This document shows, one piece after another, positions 15,501 to 28,045 of a stretch of 64,000 bases of DNA. Origin of the DNA: Rhizoctonia solani (Eukaryota > Basidiomycota > Agaricomycetes > Cantharellales > Ceratobasidiaceae); assembly GCF_016906535.1 (NCBI RefSeq), contig NC_057376.1:992001-1056000 (forward strand), in the 5' to 3' direction. The translations under genes were made by a program, and so were the position numbers. Position 1 is the first letter of the stretch, and the number at the start of each line of letters is the position of its first letter. A model generated the notes under the pieces. The model was not told where the DNA came from, did not search any database, and saw nothing but the letters and a program-made list of their open reading frames with translations.

Positions 15501-18067
15501 CTGCGTGGGTATCTCCACCAGCGACTGGACGGGACCGTCGCGTCCGACGTGCGCAAACGCAGTATCGAACATTTCAACGCACCCAACTCCCCCGATTTTG
15601 CGTTCCTGTTGAGTACGCGTGCAGGTGGTTTGGGGATTAACCTCGAAACAGCCGACACGGTTATTATCTTTGATGTAAGTCGTGACGAAATCGTGTGACA
15701 CGGCCTCTCACCCCCGTCGGCAGAGCGACTGGAACCCGCAAAACGACCTACAGGCCATGGCGCGTGCACACCGTATCGGACAAAAGTCCCACGTAAGCGT
15801 GTATCGGTTCGTGAGCAAGGGCACGGTCGAAGAGGACGTTTTGGAACGTGCAAAGAGAAAGATGGTGCTCGAGTATGCCAGTGCGTTTTATTTGCTTTTG
15901 TCTGTTGTATCCGTTTTTTTTTTATTCCTGACGTGTTTTTACGTATGTTTTTAGTTATCAACCAACTCGATACAACTCAATCGCATCTCGGTCCCAAACC
16001 GTCCGCTGCCAAAGCCGATTTTAGCAAAGAGGAACTGAGTGCCATTCTTAAATTCGGTGCACAAAATATGTAAGTGGCTTGGGATTCAGCTTGATCCGCT
16101 CTAACTGTGGCACAGGTTCAAGGCCGACGAGTCCCAGTTGAACAAGCAGCTCGATGAAATGGATCTTGATGATATCCTTAATCATGCCGAGGCCCACGAG
16201 ACTGTTTCGGAGGCGGCGAGGCTGCCGTTTCTTCCCTGGGAGGCGAGGCCTTTTTGGCCAACATGGCTGCCATCACCGACGTGTCGACCGACATGCTTAG
16301 CTGGGACGACATCATCCCCCTCGAAGAACGCGAGCGATTCGAACAAGAGGAAGCCGAGCAAGTCGAAGCCGAGGCACTCGTACAAGCTGCCCAAGGCAAG
16401 AAACGTGCGGCTGCCCAAGTCCAGCCCGGTGCGTACGAGGGAATGGATGTTGTTGAGACTCCGACAACCGCGGGCGGTCAGAAAAAGGCCAAGGCCAATG
16501 CGGGTCTACCGCGCAAAACAGCCGCGCAACGCTCCATGGAACTCAAGGAACGAGATCTGCGCGTGCTAGTGCGGAGTTTACAGCGTTGGGGTGACATTCG
16601 ACTACGGTTTGCTGAGATTGTGAGTGGCATGTTTTGCTCGTCTCCTGACCCGGCGTCTTTTTGGGTATAGTGTATTGAATTTTGCGATCTAGGTCAAGGA
16701 GGCTCGTTTGGAGGATAAGAATCCTGGAGTGGTCATCAACATTTGTGATGAAATTCTGGATTTGTGCGAGCGTGCACTCGCAGAGCACCGCGAACAAACC
16801 CGGATCAAGGCGTCACAAGGACAACCAGTTGGGGCCGCGTCCAAGAGCAAGGCCGTGCTCGTGACGTTTAGATCCGTAGCCAATATCAATGCCGAAACCG
16901 TCGTTTCGCGTTTCCACGACTTGCGCATCTTGGACGAGTACATTTCTCGCGCGGAAGACCACTATGCATGGGTGCTCCCTGTAGAGAATATTCGACCGAC
17001 TCTCAACTGGTCTGGAAAGTGGGGTCCTGAGCACGACGCTGCTCTTCTCATTGGCGCGTGGAAGCATGGGTTCGGCAACTGGGAGAAAATTCAAGACGAC
17101 CCCAGCTTGGTCTTAGTGGGAAGTTCTTCTTGGAAGAAGGCAAAAAGGGCGAAGAGACTGGCGCAAGCAAGCCCATCCCCAACGCCATCCACCTTGTACG
17201 CCGAGGCGATTACTTGCTTGGGATCCTACGCGAACACGATGAAAGATCAAGTCGTACCAATCGAGTCTTTCAAAGCGCAAAGATCCTCGGCCAGTGACTT
17301 CGCATTCCATGTCGCCAGCGCCAAGTTTGGGCGCTCCCGCCAAGCGGCGCATGAGCCCAATACCCTCGCACCACGACATCGGCGGTGACAACGAGCCTCC
17401 CCGCAAGAAACGCCACGCGACACCCGAGTTTACCGATTCTGACAGTGACGAATGGTATGTGGTACCTTCTTGGTATTCAAATTTATACCCATTCATATTT
17501 CTGTTCCTAGCCCCTCGATGGATGAGGCACAAACCAAGGAAGAACTACGGCCGGTCAAGAAGCAGCTCGTAAGTTGCACCATGCACCAAGCGGCCCGACC
17601 CTGGTAAACTTACCCTTGAAATAGAAACTGCTCAAAGGAACTACCGATAGCCTTTCCCGCGAAGAAAAGGTTACGCATTTGAAAGATTCACTCGCGGCAA
17701 TTGGATCCCGTATCGAGACTGTTGTTGCCGAACATGCGGCACGAGGTGAAAACGCAGAGAAGTGGAGAAAGCACTTGTGGATGTAAGCCAGCCCCAATAG
17801 CGGCCCGGTGTATCCCCGCTGATCAGTTATTCCTGTAGCTTTGTCACATACTTCTGGCCCCGCGACGTCAAGGCGCGTAAGCTGCAGGCTATTCACCAAA
17901 AGATTACCGGCGCAGCGGCACCTGCCCCCTCGCCCAAGGCAGCCCCTTCAGCCAACGGCAGCAAGTCCGGGGGCAAATCTAACGGAAGCAATAACCACTT
18001 TTCGACACCTCCGGCTCGAGCGGCCTCCACCAGTCGTGCGAATGGAAATAGCTCACGTCATTACTGA
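12594..18067 (+). CDS. chd1: Chromodomain helicase DNA-binding ATPase Chd1 (frameshifted in this sequence)
   Basis: An ATP-dependent nucleosome spacing and remodelling enzyme of the nucleus, orthologous to Chd1/Hrp1-Hrp3. Order: acidic N-terminus; basic [15 protein letters not shown]; two chromodomains ([30 protein letters not shown]); Snf2 ATPase with EMGLGKT, VDEAHRLKNS (split by an intron) and TGTPLQNN; helicase C domain with [25 protein letters not shown] and [18 protein letters not shown]; a SANT-SLIDE-like DNA-binding part ([41 protein letters not shown]); and a C-terminal DUF4208 domain ([20 protein letters not shown]). About fourteen introns. Three single-base deletions relative to the expected frame lie near 16,208, 17,106 and 17,242, after otherwise perfect family matches, so no intron choice restores one frame. 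Sequence error is likelier than pseudogenisation. Stop TGA at 18,065-18,067. Confidence 0.92.
14787..15163 (+). other. Unusually long, low-complexity Chd1 intron (377 nt)
   Basis: The flanking exons read [10 protein letters not shown] and [19 protein letters not shown], contiguous in Chd1 proteins, so the whole block is intronic (GTGAGC...TTTGTAG). It is about seven times longer than the other introns here. It contains GT repeats (about 14,824-14,840), a run of 14 C (14,920-14,933) and a GA-rich tract (about 15,119-15,141). Confidence 0.8.
14920..14933. repeat. C14 homopolymer
   Basis: An uninterrupted run of 14 cytosines inside the long Chd1 intron, the longest mononucleotide run noticed in the window. 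It is likely unstable or miscounted. Confidence 0.9.
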
Positions 18068-18750
18068 TCAAGCTGATCAATTTGATTGTTTTTTCGCCTC
18101 CCTTTTTCGCTACCGCTTCTGATCATTTCAATTTTTTTTGGTGTTTCCGCGTACTATATTCTTTATCTTTTGAGCTTTGTTATCAACTTCGGCGACCAAC
18201 TGCATTACTAGCCCAGCTTCTGTAATTACCAGCAACCATACAATTTCTGATTGATCTACCCCACACTCTGTGTGATGAGCTTGATAACTTAAACTATAGA
18301 CGTGACGGACCCCAAGTTGAGGACACAGTGACCTATGTGACCCGCGATAGATATCAGGCGAATCACCAATCAGATGGGTTCTGTGATTAGACTACAAACT
18401 TTACATATAAGATACAATCGTGTTTATCGGAGTCTACTTCGTATCGATATCATGAGAGAGACAAACAGCAAGGATGACATGGTGGATATAAAAAAATATA
18501 TGATGGGGCACTAGTCGCGCAGGATGCTTACAATCCTAAGAAACCAAGAAAAACAGACTGGTAAAGGCAACATAAACGGGGAAAGCAGGACGTGGTCATG
18601 GATACAAAAGAAGCATATGCCACGTGTGAGTAAGGAACAGAAATCACGAAATCATCAATGGGGCTATGGCTTATGGCCGCTGCGGTTCGAAGATCCGCGT
18701 ATTCGCACTCGCGTGTATGTTATGTATATGCGCTCCCAACGAGCAATCTA
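18068..18750. other. Convergent intergenic region
   Basis: This lies between the stop codons of Chd1 and the GATA-factor gene. It is AT-rich near 18,120-18,180 and 18,480-18,510. One short plus-strand frame (18,524-18,847) runs into the antisense of the GATA gene and looks random. It probably carries the two 3' UTRs. Confidence 0.55.
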
Positions 18751-21132
18751 TCACGATGAACGGCGATTTTCAACATTATCGAGCGAATCGGAACGACGGC
18801 TAGCTACTGATGGGGATCGCACTCGTTCGTCGTCACGGTCGTTCTGAGATGGGAGCTGGGACCTCGCTGGTAATCGCCCAGTAGGGCTCTCGGCTAATGA
18901 GGCACCTGTTCCAGTAGTCTCAGGGGGTGCAGCAGGTTGATATGTAGTTCTCAATGCGGCTGGTGGAGATGCAGACCGTGAGCTAGCCGCGCGCGAATAG
19001 ACCCCTTCGGACTTCCGTTGGGTGCGCGCCCACTGCAGACCGCAGGAATTGCAGAGCGTGTTGGGTCCCCTAGGTCCCTGTATTCAAACTGAGTGATCAG
19101 TAAATTGAGCCGCTGGTCTGGATCAATAAAGAGTAAGAGATTGATGAGGGCATGGCGACGATGCTCAAGAAGGATAAATTAAAATGAGCATCATGGTACC
19201 GAGTGAAGGTCGGTGTGCTAATCAGCCACAACGTGCTCGATCGACAAGTGAGAAATGACAAGAGCTAAGGACATCTGGTGAGTTTGCTCCATTATATGTT
19301 CCCACAGTGGAACCCAGAGACAGACGGGACCAGGTCGGGAGCGGCTCAGACGGCACCACCAAACCAACGCTCGCTGCCCGTGATCGTCCGCGCAGAAGAC
19401 AGGGAAAAAAGTCTTGAATAACACGTAAATCGCAATTCAACGCACCTTTCTCCACTGCGGTGAATCCGTCCTCTCGCACATGGTGCATTTCCGAAGGGGT
19501 TGTGCGGATGACGGAGGAGCGTCAGGAGCTGCAGTTGGTCCTGGAAACCCGCCCTCGGCCGTCGATAGGGTCGCATTGCTCCCGTCTAAAGTTTTCACTC
19601 CAGCCCCACGCCCAGATCTTGAGTTATTGCTGTTGGTAGAATCCGAGTTGTACGTATACTGCGCTGGCCTTTCGGAAGCTAACTGCGCAGGTAATGGAGC
19701 CTGTGTATTGGCTGACGAGATTGAACTCGAGGCCGCCGCTTCCCTTCTCGCAGTATCTTTGGCGTATGAAAGCCCACACGCATTGCAGAGAGTCTTGGGT
19801 CCGTCAGGTCCCTAGCACCACGATAGCATTAGCCACAGAGTAGACGAAGAATTATTGTGATAAGGATAGGATAGTGTATGCGCATTGAAAAGGACCGATG
19901 AATGTGCTAGGGGTGTGGGAGTTGATTGAAATGAAGCTGCTCACCTTGCGCCATGCTGGGGAGTCGGTTCGATGGCATCGCCTGCACATATACTGGTGGT
20001 CTGGAGGATTCCATGCCCTAGCCTGATAATCTGTGAACACACCGCTCATAAAACAGCGCAAAGTGACCAACGCACCCTCTTATGTTTACGATTATCTTCG
20101 GGGTGTTGAGTTTGTGAGAATTGTTGCCGATTACCATTCCCATGAGATGAAAGTGGACCAGGACCCATCGCATAAGCTCGCTCCTCCGTAGCCCATCATC
20201 TAACTGGTCCCAGCGACGTTTGGAATGCTCTGTTTGATACGAGTCCGGCCGGTCTCTTCGCGAGTCAGTGTCGACTGCGTGACGAACTCCAAGGAAAGAA
20301 ACATCGGTCGTTGGAGAGACTGCATTGGGAGCGGGAATGTAGTGTACTTGAGCGTACGGGTGTTGAACTCTGGGAGATTCATTAGTGCTGCTCTGTGACA
20401 ACTGCCTGGAGTGGTGCTGTAATCGTGACGATGACGCCTTTCCCGGACTCGCAGATGAGGCACACGAGGTGGTATATGCAGTAGGAGGGTAGGGGGGGTT
20501 CCAGGTCGAATGGTGGGGTGACGGTGAGTCTGTACGCCGGTTCGTAGGCTCCAAGTCTCGCTGCGGAGAAGACTGTCGATATGGTACCGGGGGCGGTGGT
20601 AACCTTGGATGGGGGCCCGGGCCGCGGTGAGAAGGCGAGGAGGGGGATTGTTGAAACAATACTGTAACGACCCGGGCCCGACTGGCTACGGCAGGCCACG
20701 TATCGGACGTGACGAGCACCAAGGTATCGACACTCCCAATCTTTGTCTGGACCGCTAGTCGAATTTGGCTGCGCTCCGCTCGAGAACTCTTGAGGGCAGT
20801 GAAGTTGGTGAGCGCGGATTCAAGCACGTGCTAGCAATAGGAAGAAAGAAAGAAAAAATCGGGCGTGAATAACATACTCAATGCACAGCATTCGACCATA
20901 GAAACCAAAGACGACACACCTCATAAGACAAGTTAGACATAATGAATATATTTTCCGCTTCGCACGATAGAATGATCAATACGCCATCGCTGAATGAGCC
21001 CTCCCTTGGAACAAAGGTGGTCGCCTGCTCAGCGTTAGCAGCGGCGAGAGTGGTTGGTGAGGGCCGGCGTGAGGGAGTCGCATTTGGCGACGAACGGGTG
21101 TCCGGCTGTTGGGGCGGGGACAAGCAAGACAT
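18751..21132 (-). CDS. GATA-type zinc-finger transcription factor with two WC-2-like fingers
   Basis: A probable DNA-binding nuclear regulator. Two GATA fingers are seen, each C-X2-C-X18-C-X2-C: MCRRCHRTDSPAWRK joined by an intron to GPDGPKTLCNACGLSYAK, and CTMCERTDSPQWRK joined by an intron to GPRGPNTLCNSCGLQWAR. Each finger is split by an intron at the same place, after WRK, and a Ser/Ala-rich spacer of roughly 100 residues lies between them. X18 spacing and the WRKGPxGPxTLCNxCGL core match the White Collar-2 class rather than the X17 nitrogen or iron regulators. Upstream is a Ser/Pro/Arg-rich linker. The N-terminal block of about 100 residues (GVLIILSCEAENIFIM; VLESALTNFTALKS) might be PAS-like, but I cannot confirm that. 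The start ATG is at 21,132; an intron after SNLSYE spans about 20,830-20,920. The tail is Ser/Arg-rich and ends at 18,751. Confidence 0.85.
20842..20861. repeat. GAAA microsatellite in GATA-gene intron
   Basis: A short GAAA/A-rich tract on the plus strand. It forms the pyrimidine tract before the acceptor of the first intron of the minus-strand GATA gene. Confidence 0.7.
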
Positions 21133-23778
21133 TGGCTAGTGCTAGCGGGGATGCAATCAGGGGAGCCAAGTTGGAGCCAAGGGGATATTATACCGAGTGG
21201 TATGTAATGTGATCACCGACCAAACGTAGATCGAGTGGCCTGTCGATTGTTTAATGCACAGGAGCTAGTTGTGCATCACGTATCCCATCAGAGACGGCAC
21301 ACAGGGACGAATCAAAGATCAGACTTCAGACTGTATCAGAGAACAGGACAGGGAATTGGGCCGAAGCCCTCCGTGGATAACCAAAAGTTGTGGTTTATGA
21401 TATTGGTACCGAACCTTTGAATATTTCCGCAGAATCGCAAGCCTTTCAGAGACCGGAACATTGACTGGATTGCCATCTCTCCCCCTGAGTGGCACTTCCG
21501 ATCTTAGCTTTATTTCCGCATGAGAATGATCGTGTTCTGTTGCTTTCCGGCCACAATGTATTGACTTTAGAGTCTTACGAAGCTGGTGACTGTGCAATTA
21601 TTAGACAGGGCCGCCCGGATGCTAGGGCAATTATGTCCGAAATACCCAACCGACGATGTGATACCTAAAATCAAACTCAATTCAGGCAGTAAATGTCCTG
21701 AAAGTTTGAGGGTTCCGTAGAAAACCGGTGTTGGGACCAACTTACGAGACCGCTGGAATCCTGGATCCCATGGACTTATTTTTAAAAAAAACTACCAGAA
21801 GCCGAGATAGTAATATGTGGCCCCGCTCGAGTTATTCTTTATGATCAATCTTAACCACAATTACACTTTTGCCTGGGGATCGATCGGTATCATGATTACG
21901 AAGTTTGATAGTCCTAAATCGTAATGTGCAAATCCTCGGATCACGAGTTTGGCTTAGAACTTCCGCTTTCGTCTCTGACAGGTTAAAGTACTCCCGCCAC
22001 CGGGTCCGAGATTTAGTACCTGTGATTGATTGATTAAGAGCGGTGCAGCTGGTAGAGAATTGCTTTGGGATACTTGTGGGGAATAGAAAACTTAATCGCA
22101 GTAAATTACCGCGGTTCCAAACGTGAACTCACGTACATGGTTACCCAAGCTTACATCCCTATCCACTCGGGAGTTCGGCTAATATAACTGTAGGCCGGCT
22201 TTCAGCGTTTGAAAATTGTAGCAATCGCCTGTCAGTGAAACAATGTCATATTGATCCTGGCCATTGACCCCACTAAATCATGATGATCTAAATCTGATTG
22301 TGATAAGCGCCGCTCTATGCATACCCCACTCACGTTCGCATCCGCCCTCGTATCGGTCATTACAGTGGTTCAAAAGACCTTGCTGGTTATGAGTTTGGGG
22401 TGATTGAAATCTGTTTCGTAATACCAATGCTATTCCATTGTGGTGCTCTCTTCTAAGACTGTTGGCCTTTCGTGGTTGAAATTGACCAGTTACTCGCGGT
22501 GAATAAGAGAATGTCCCCGCGCCCACAATGGCACTACAAAATAAAGGGTGTCTAGGCCGGGCGGCGCTCGTTTAATCTGACCTCCCCCTAATCCTCTGCT
22601 GTCAGCTGGGCCCTCCGGTGCCGGACTATTGCGCGATACGTGTGGCCTTATGCCAACAGTTGATTGCTTTTGAAGGTATTACTTGGGCTGATATGTCCGT
22701 CAATAAGTTATCCTTATGGGTTGTTATGGGTTGATTTGCTCTCTCCCCCCGCCCTTTTGCTGACCGCTTCTTCCTTGATTAACTCGGCACTGGTTTAATA
22801 TACCCTCAAAGCACCTTTCCGTCCGCTTAGTTTGACGGTAGCTTTCCTCTTTAGATTGATTTAGACGTTCACGTCAAGCTATATGCTTGTAGACTGCGGC
22901 TAAATATCCATTTATGAAGTTCCCGTACATCGGTGCTATACTTACTCCCGATGATTATCAATGCATGCCAACGAATTTTCATCGCACAAACCTCGCAATT
23001 GACTTGTTAAACGGGGTGCACTTTGGTGAAGATCTCTTTATGACCGACGTCCTTACTGACTATCCGACGTCACGGAGGTTCGGAGCAAACCATACGCTCA
23101 GAGTTGTGTTTTCGTGGGTCGCTCCAGCCATATTGCTTAGACTGTGCCAAACATCTGATAGATTACACCGTCCCACAGACTAGTCCAGGTGGTGTGGCGA
23201 TCGCCGACATGAAGCTAAATTATCCCTAAGGAATAGTGCATATATCGGCGAACTTCAATGCCGTGTGGGTTCGATGACTTGCTCAACATCGAAAACCGCA
23301 GACAAACCAATTTGGCGATGTCATCCATTTCCTTGCACAGGTATTTCACGCTTGATAGTAGAAGGTAGCTAACTTCACTCGCGACAAATTTCGTCAATCT
23401 GCGTTGAGCTTCACGGTTCTGGACTTACCAGGGGAGTTTTGATGAGCGCCCCCTGTAATCATTTGGGAGGTGCATTGAAGATCAAGCCCCGTTTGGTCAA
23501 GGGGCAGGTGGGTTATGGCTAGAACTTGATTGATACTAGTTGTGTAACACAGTAACAAAAACAACAGAATAGACCTGATTGAAACTATATGCAGAAAAAT
23601 ATACAACAGGGTGTCGTGGAAACCAAAGCGTGTACCGAGCATTAGGACAGAAAGCAATTGAATCTATCACACGTGTCATTCAAGCGTATAGACGGGTGTA
23701 ATTGTCCGAGATATTATGGGATCCGGGACCCAGATCCGTGTGTGCATGCATGCGTTCATTTGATCGTTAGTGTTCGTT
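21133..23778. other. 2.6-kb intergenic region without recognised gene
   Basis: This includes the GATA-gene upstream region and, at the right, the downstream side of the next minus-strand gene. The longest frames (for example 22,914-23,183 plus and 21,319-21,597 minus, about 90 codons each) show no motif, no intron continuation and no family resemblance. No terminal repeats were noticed. Confidence 0.5.
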
Positions 23779-26005
23779 TTAATCACTCTCCCGTTTGCTC
23801 CGGCCTTTGGCACGCGAACCAACAGGAGCTGCGCGCACATCCTCATCAATATCGCCAGCGGGCCGGGTAAAAGTATTCGCTTTCGAACGAGGGACAGATC
23901 GTGGAGGTCTAGCAGGCGAGGGCGTGGGCGTGACCGAAGCTGCCCGTGCAGGGGCGGGCCGAATGGGCGGTGTAAATTGTGTAGAGATTGACGCAGGCTC
24001 TTGTGGCTGAGTTATTGGTGGCTGGTAGACACTGGAACAAAAAATGCGGCATAAGCTCAAAGGTTCATGACCAAAAGAGGAAGGATGGTGGCGCTATCTC
24101 AGCGTTGAAATGTAGAAAGTGTAGCCGCCCCACACCGAGATTGCCTAATACTCACTGTCTGGTGCGAACTCGCAAATTAGGACCGATTTCTACTTCCTCA
24201 TCCTCAGCTGTTACTTCATAGGTTTCTCCACCAGCCGAGACAGTCACGCGGACGGGGTTTATTTTTCGCCGAGTATCGCTTTCCGAGTAATATCCTCCAC
24301 TACGTTGTGTAGCTCCACCGTGTCGTTGTCCAGAGTTGAAAGAACGCGGGACCGGCAACGGTGTCGCAAGTTCTTTCTCAACGGCCCGACGATGTGCTAT
24401 TAGGAAAAGTTGAAATTAGTTTGGCTGTGTCCCTGTTAATTCCAGTAGGTTCAATAGAGCAATCCTCCGTGGTCCCCTATCACAACCGCGCGCATATGGC
24501 AATAACGATGCACAAACACATGGCTGAAAGATCGGGAATGAGAACGGAATAGCTCAACACACCTTCCACAATTTTGTCACCGACTTGCCGGGTTAGACTC
24601 TCCGCCAAAGCTTCATATCGTTTGACCTCCCCTATTCGAAGCTCAAGTCCACGGATCGACGCTTTAGACGGGAACTCACATTCAAGTTGCAAGGCACGCG
24701 CTTTGTTTCCTCGAGCGTATTCATATTTCTGCTCCTGTGTCATGCGGGAAACAATAAACAATCGAAACAACTTGGATCAGTCCAGTGAGGCACTCACTTC
24801 TTGATACTTGTGCTGTTGACCGGCCGCAGTACTGGCCTGTCGTCTGAGCTCGGCAATTTCGGCCTCGAGGTCTCCAGAAAACACTGAAGGTATGGTACCA
24901 AGGCCGATCGTTTCTGCGTGCTGAGAGTCTCGCTCTGATAGTGCTCGACGGTGCGTACGTCTCTCGGCCGGCTGTGACGTGAGGGCGGTGGCAGCGATTG
25001 AAGTTGCAGCAACCGAATGGGGGTCGTCGTAGGTCGGGGTCGTCAATTATTTCGCTGGTCGAGGTCGTTCGTCGTCTTCGTCCACTCGACTTCCGGAGTC
25101 GGTGCGAGCTCTTGTGAATATGTGTCACGGTACGATTTTCCCAGTGATCCTTCTCGTCGAATACGCCTCGGATAACCTCTGAAAATAGCATACCCAGGGC
25201 TTGGTCCCAAGGACAGGTCAATACGAGCAATACAACAGTAACCACGTCATGTTTACTCACAGATGCCTAGAAGACTCGCAGTAAAACGTACGGCCTGGCC
25301 GGCAGACCCCGAGGCTAAATCCAGCACAAGTCGACCCGCCAACCCAGCGAATACACCAGCTGCTGCGCGTGCGCTAATCCTCATTATCTGATGTAACAGA
25401 ACACCCTCCCAAAGCCCAATAACTACGGCGCCAACAGTTCCTTCCTGACAAGCACCAAAACGTAGGTTTCCTCGTAAGTTGACATTGACAGAGATAACTC
25501 ATAATAAAGCAAACCAATTTACTTGCGCATTTAGATCCCGCAGTACAGTTCCCCATAAGCTTTCGTCTTCAGTTATAATTGAGCCCAAATAAAGCTCGAT
25601 TCCACCAAACTTGGCGTAGCACAGTCGTCCAATTATGCCGATTATGAGTAAAATTATGACTGTCCATGCTTCGCTCGACATTGGCTCGCGTTTTGAAGTG
25701 GGTGTTTCAGAAGTGGGAGAGATAGGTTTTGACGACTCAACACGGCTAGTCGGCGTTGGAGCGTTGGAGACATCGCTTTCAGAGTGATCAGATTCACTGT
25801 ACGCGTCAACACTCTTTCTGCTTGACGCCTTTTTTCGAAACATGGAAGACATACGAGCACGCGGAGTTAGACCTAGTTGATATGCAGACCAGAGTCCATG
25901 AGCCAAAGTGTGCCAAGTAAGAGTCGCCTCGAGGTCGGCGCGTGTGGTAAACAAAAACAATGTTCTTGTTCGATTTACAAATTCGAACTCGTGACCCGAT
26001 GTCAT
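23779..26005 (-). CDS. Unassigned membrane protein with coiled coil
   Basis: I do not recognise the family. The N-terminal exon from 26,005 encodes a Ser-rich stretch and one strong hydrophobic helix (AWTVIILLIIGIIGRLCYA). A second small exon (EGTVGAVVIGLWEGVLLHQI) and the region AAAGVFAGLAGRLVLDLASG are also apolar and Gly/Ala-rich, so two or three membrane segments are likely. Further on come a basic patch (KSSGRRRRTTS), a likely coiled coil (DLEAEIAELRRQASTAAGQQHKYQE, then YEYARGNKARALQLECEF), a compact block (RVTVSAGGETYEVTAEDEEVEI) and a Pro/Ala-rich basic tail ending KGRSKRESD. The frame between EIIDDP and TYDDPHSVAATS requires loss of one base in the G/C run at 25,036-25,039, or an intron I could not place. 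Alternative starts lie inside the first exon (MSSMFRKKASSRK). Confidence 0.6.
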
Positions 26006-26120
26006 TCTTGTCTATCAAGCAAGTGTATCATCCAAATAGCTCAGCGATTGTGGCCGGATATAATATACAAAGTTACACATGGACAGCAAGAAAAGGAATA
26101 AGCGTATGGTTACAACAGTG

Positions 26121-28045
26121 CTATATGGTAGTGTCCTTGTAGTTCGCCATTGGGTCATCGTAATTCGACCGTTGCATACGATAGGCCTCTGCCAGTAAGA
26201 ATTAATAAATGCGCAACTCGTCGGTACAACCAAGATAACCCACCCAGTTCTTCTTCAGTTACATCTTGATAGCCACTGCTAAACTTTCTCCTCTTGTCGC
26301 CGCCATCATCGTCCAGCTCTCCCTTCTTCCGTTTCTTCTCTTCAGCAATTGCTCGCTGTAGCTTCTCTTTATCCAGGGCAACGTCTTTTTCGCCAAGTCG
26401 CTTTTTGGACAATGAAGGGTCTTCGGCGACATTGGCCCTTTCTTTGCCTTTGCCACTCGCCTCGAGGTGGGTTTCAAGTAACGATCTAGGGTTGAGTAGA
26501 TTTTGCGCTTTGGCAGCTTCGGATGCTTCAATCCCAGCTTCACCCGCGCAGTATGAGCCATGGAGAGTCGAATGACAGCATGCATAGCCCCATTTGCTAG
26601 TTGAGACCTGATACCAAGATCCCCAAACGGAGATGTGGTTATTGACATAGACTGAATTGAGTTTGGTCAAGCTGGGAGAGGCGTGGTGAAGATCAAAAGT
26701 ACTTGCCATCTTCGTCATACTTTGACTTGGCCTTGGCACGCTCCCTGCCTTTGATAACTTGTCCAGTTCGAGAATACTCAACATAATCTTCGGTCTGCCC
26801 ATTTAGCAATTCTTTTGGTGCTTTTTCAAGGTACTCTTCTCCTCCGTACTTGGCCAGAATGCCGACCTTGCTGGTGTTCTTGAGGTGGTCTTTTTTCTCC
26901 TTGTATTGGTGATGGAGTATCTCGCCCTGGGTCGGATTAGCATTCAAATGAACGTCGTTGCCACGAGCAGCGGATTGCCATGCGAACAATTGGAGCTTTT
27001 GGACGTCCACAGCTTCACCCGAGTTTCGCAAGAAGTTATCACCAGCGAATTGTGACTAGTTAACACCATTAGCATCGAAGAGATTGCTTGCACAAAATGT
27101 AAGGCGTCCTTAGACAACTTACATCTTCAGGGTTAACATTCTTGTTTGGATTGTCACGCATAGAGCGTGTCTTGGGGTCATAGTAGGCACTGGATGGATC
27201 AAGATTGATGAGGTACTTGGCAGTGTCTTCACGGATACGCAGGTTGCGGACAGTGATACGAGTCTTTGCGTCGAGCTTCTGACCTACGGCGTCGGCAGAG
27301 TCGGCGTATTTATCTTCATCTGCATCTTCTTCGTCGCTCGAGCCAAACTCATCGTTCCCTCCTCCACCGGCCTTGGCAACCTTGCGCACAGCAGCATCGG
27401 TCTGACTATCAATCTGTTCCTCCCGAAGCTTCTGTCGTGCCGCCTCTATCGCTGCATACTCATCGTATATCTTGCTGTGTTCGGCCGGATCGTATCCGTT
27501 CCATCTGTCTCGCTTGGCGTCATACCCGGCCTGGATATCCTGAATAACCTCGTCGGGCGCAATGTCCTGATTAGTGTACTTGGCACCCTTCTTGCGTGGT
27601 CTTTCGAGGCAGTCCTGCCGCTTATGTGTCATCGCGCCACAGTTTTCGCATGCGCCTTTTCGGTACTTGGTCGCAGCAGGACCCGCCTTGGCTCCTCTAT
27701 CATACCAGTCGTTGAGTTTGGACGCGGATGCATCATAGTCTGGCCGACGTTGATGGGCAAGAGAAGGTGCACCAGTATCGAGATACCACGGTGCCTTGGA
27801 AATGTATTCTAGACAGATATGAACACCAAAAACATAGGGCGGAAATGTATTCACTTACGAGGAATGTGTGGGTTGATAGGGCGACCTTGCTCATCCAATT
27901 CAGCTGGCGCGGTACCAGCCTTTCGTGCGGCATCCAAGTCTTTTTGGCGGCGGAACTCCTCCCGGGAGAGCTTGCTTGCATCTAGTAAGGTCATATCAGA
28001 CGACTCATATCCAATCAATTAAAATATCCTACTTGAAGATGCCAT
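26121..28045 (-). CDS. slu7: Pre-mRNA splicing factor Slu7
   Basis: A second-step spliceosome factor, needed for 3' splice-site choice. The start is a short exon MASS at 28,045 spliced to [20 protein letters not shown]. Conserved stretches are [16 protein letters not shown], the CCHC zinc knuckle [73 protein letters not shown] and the Slu7 signature [20 protein letters not shown] followed by [13 protein letters not shown] final short exon, after an intron following [10 protein letters not shown], encodes [19 protein letters not shown] and stops at 26,121-26,123. All junctions are in frame and the protein looks complete. It lies head to tail between the unassigned membrane protein and the carnitine carrier, all on the minus strand. 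Confidence 0.95.

Noticed and set aside
16138..16569. Arg/Pro-rich 143-codon frame as the true Chd1 continuation
   Set aside because: After HETVS the frame turns into Arg/Pro/Lys noise, while the -1 frame continues with the conserved [10 protein letters not shown] region.
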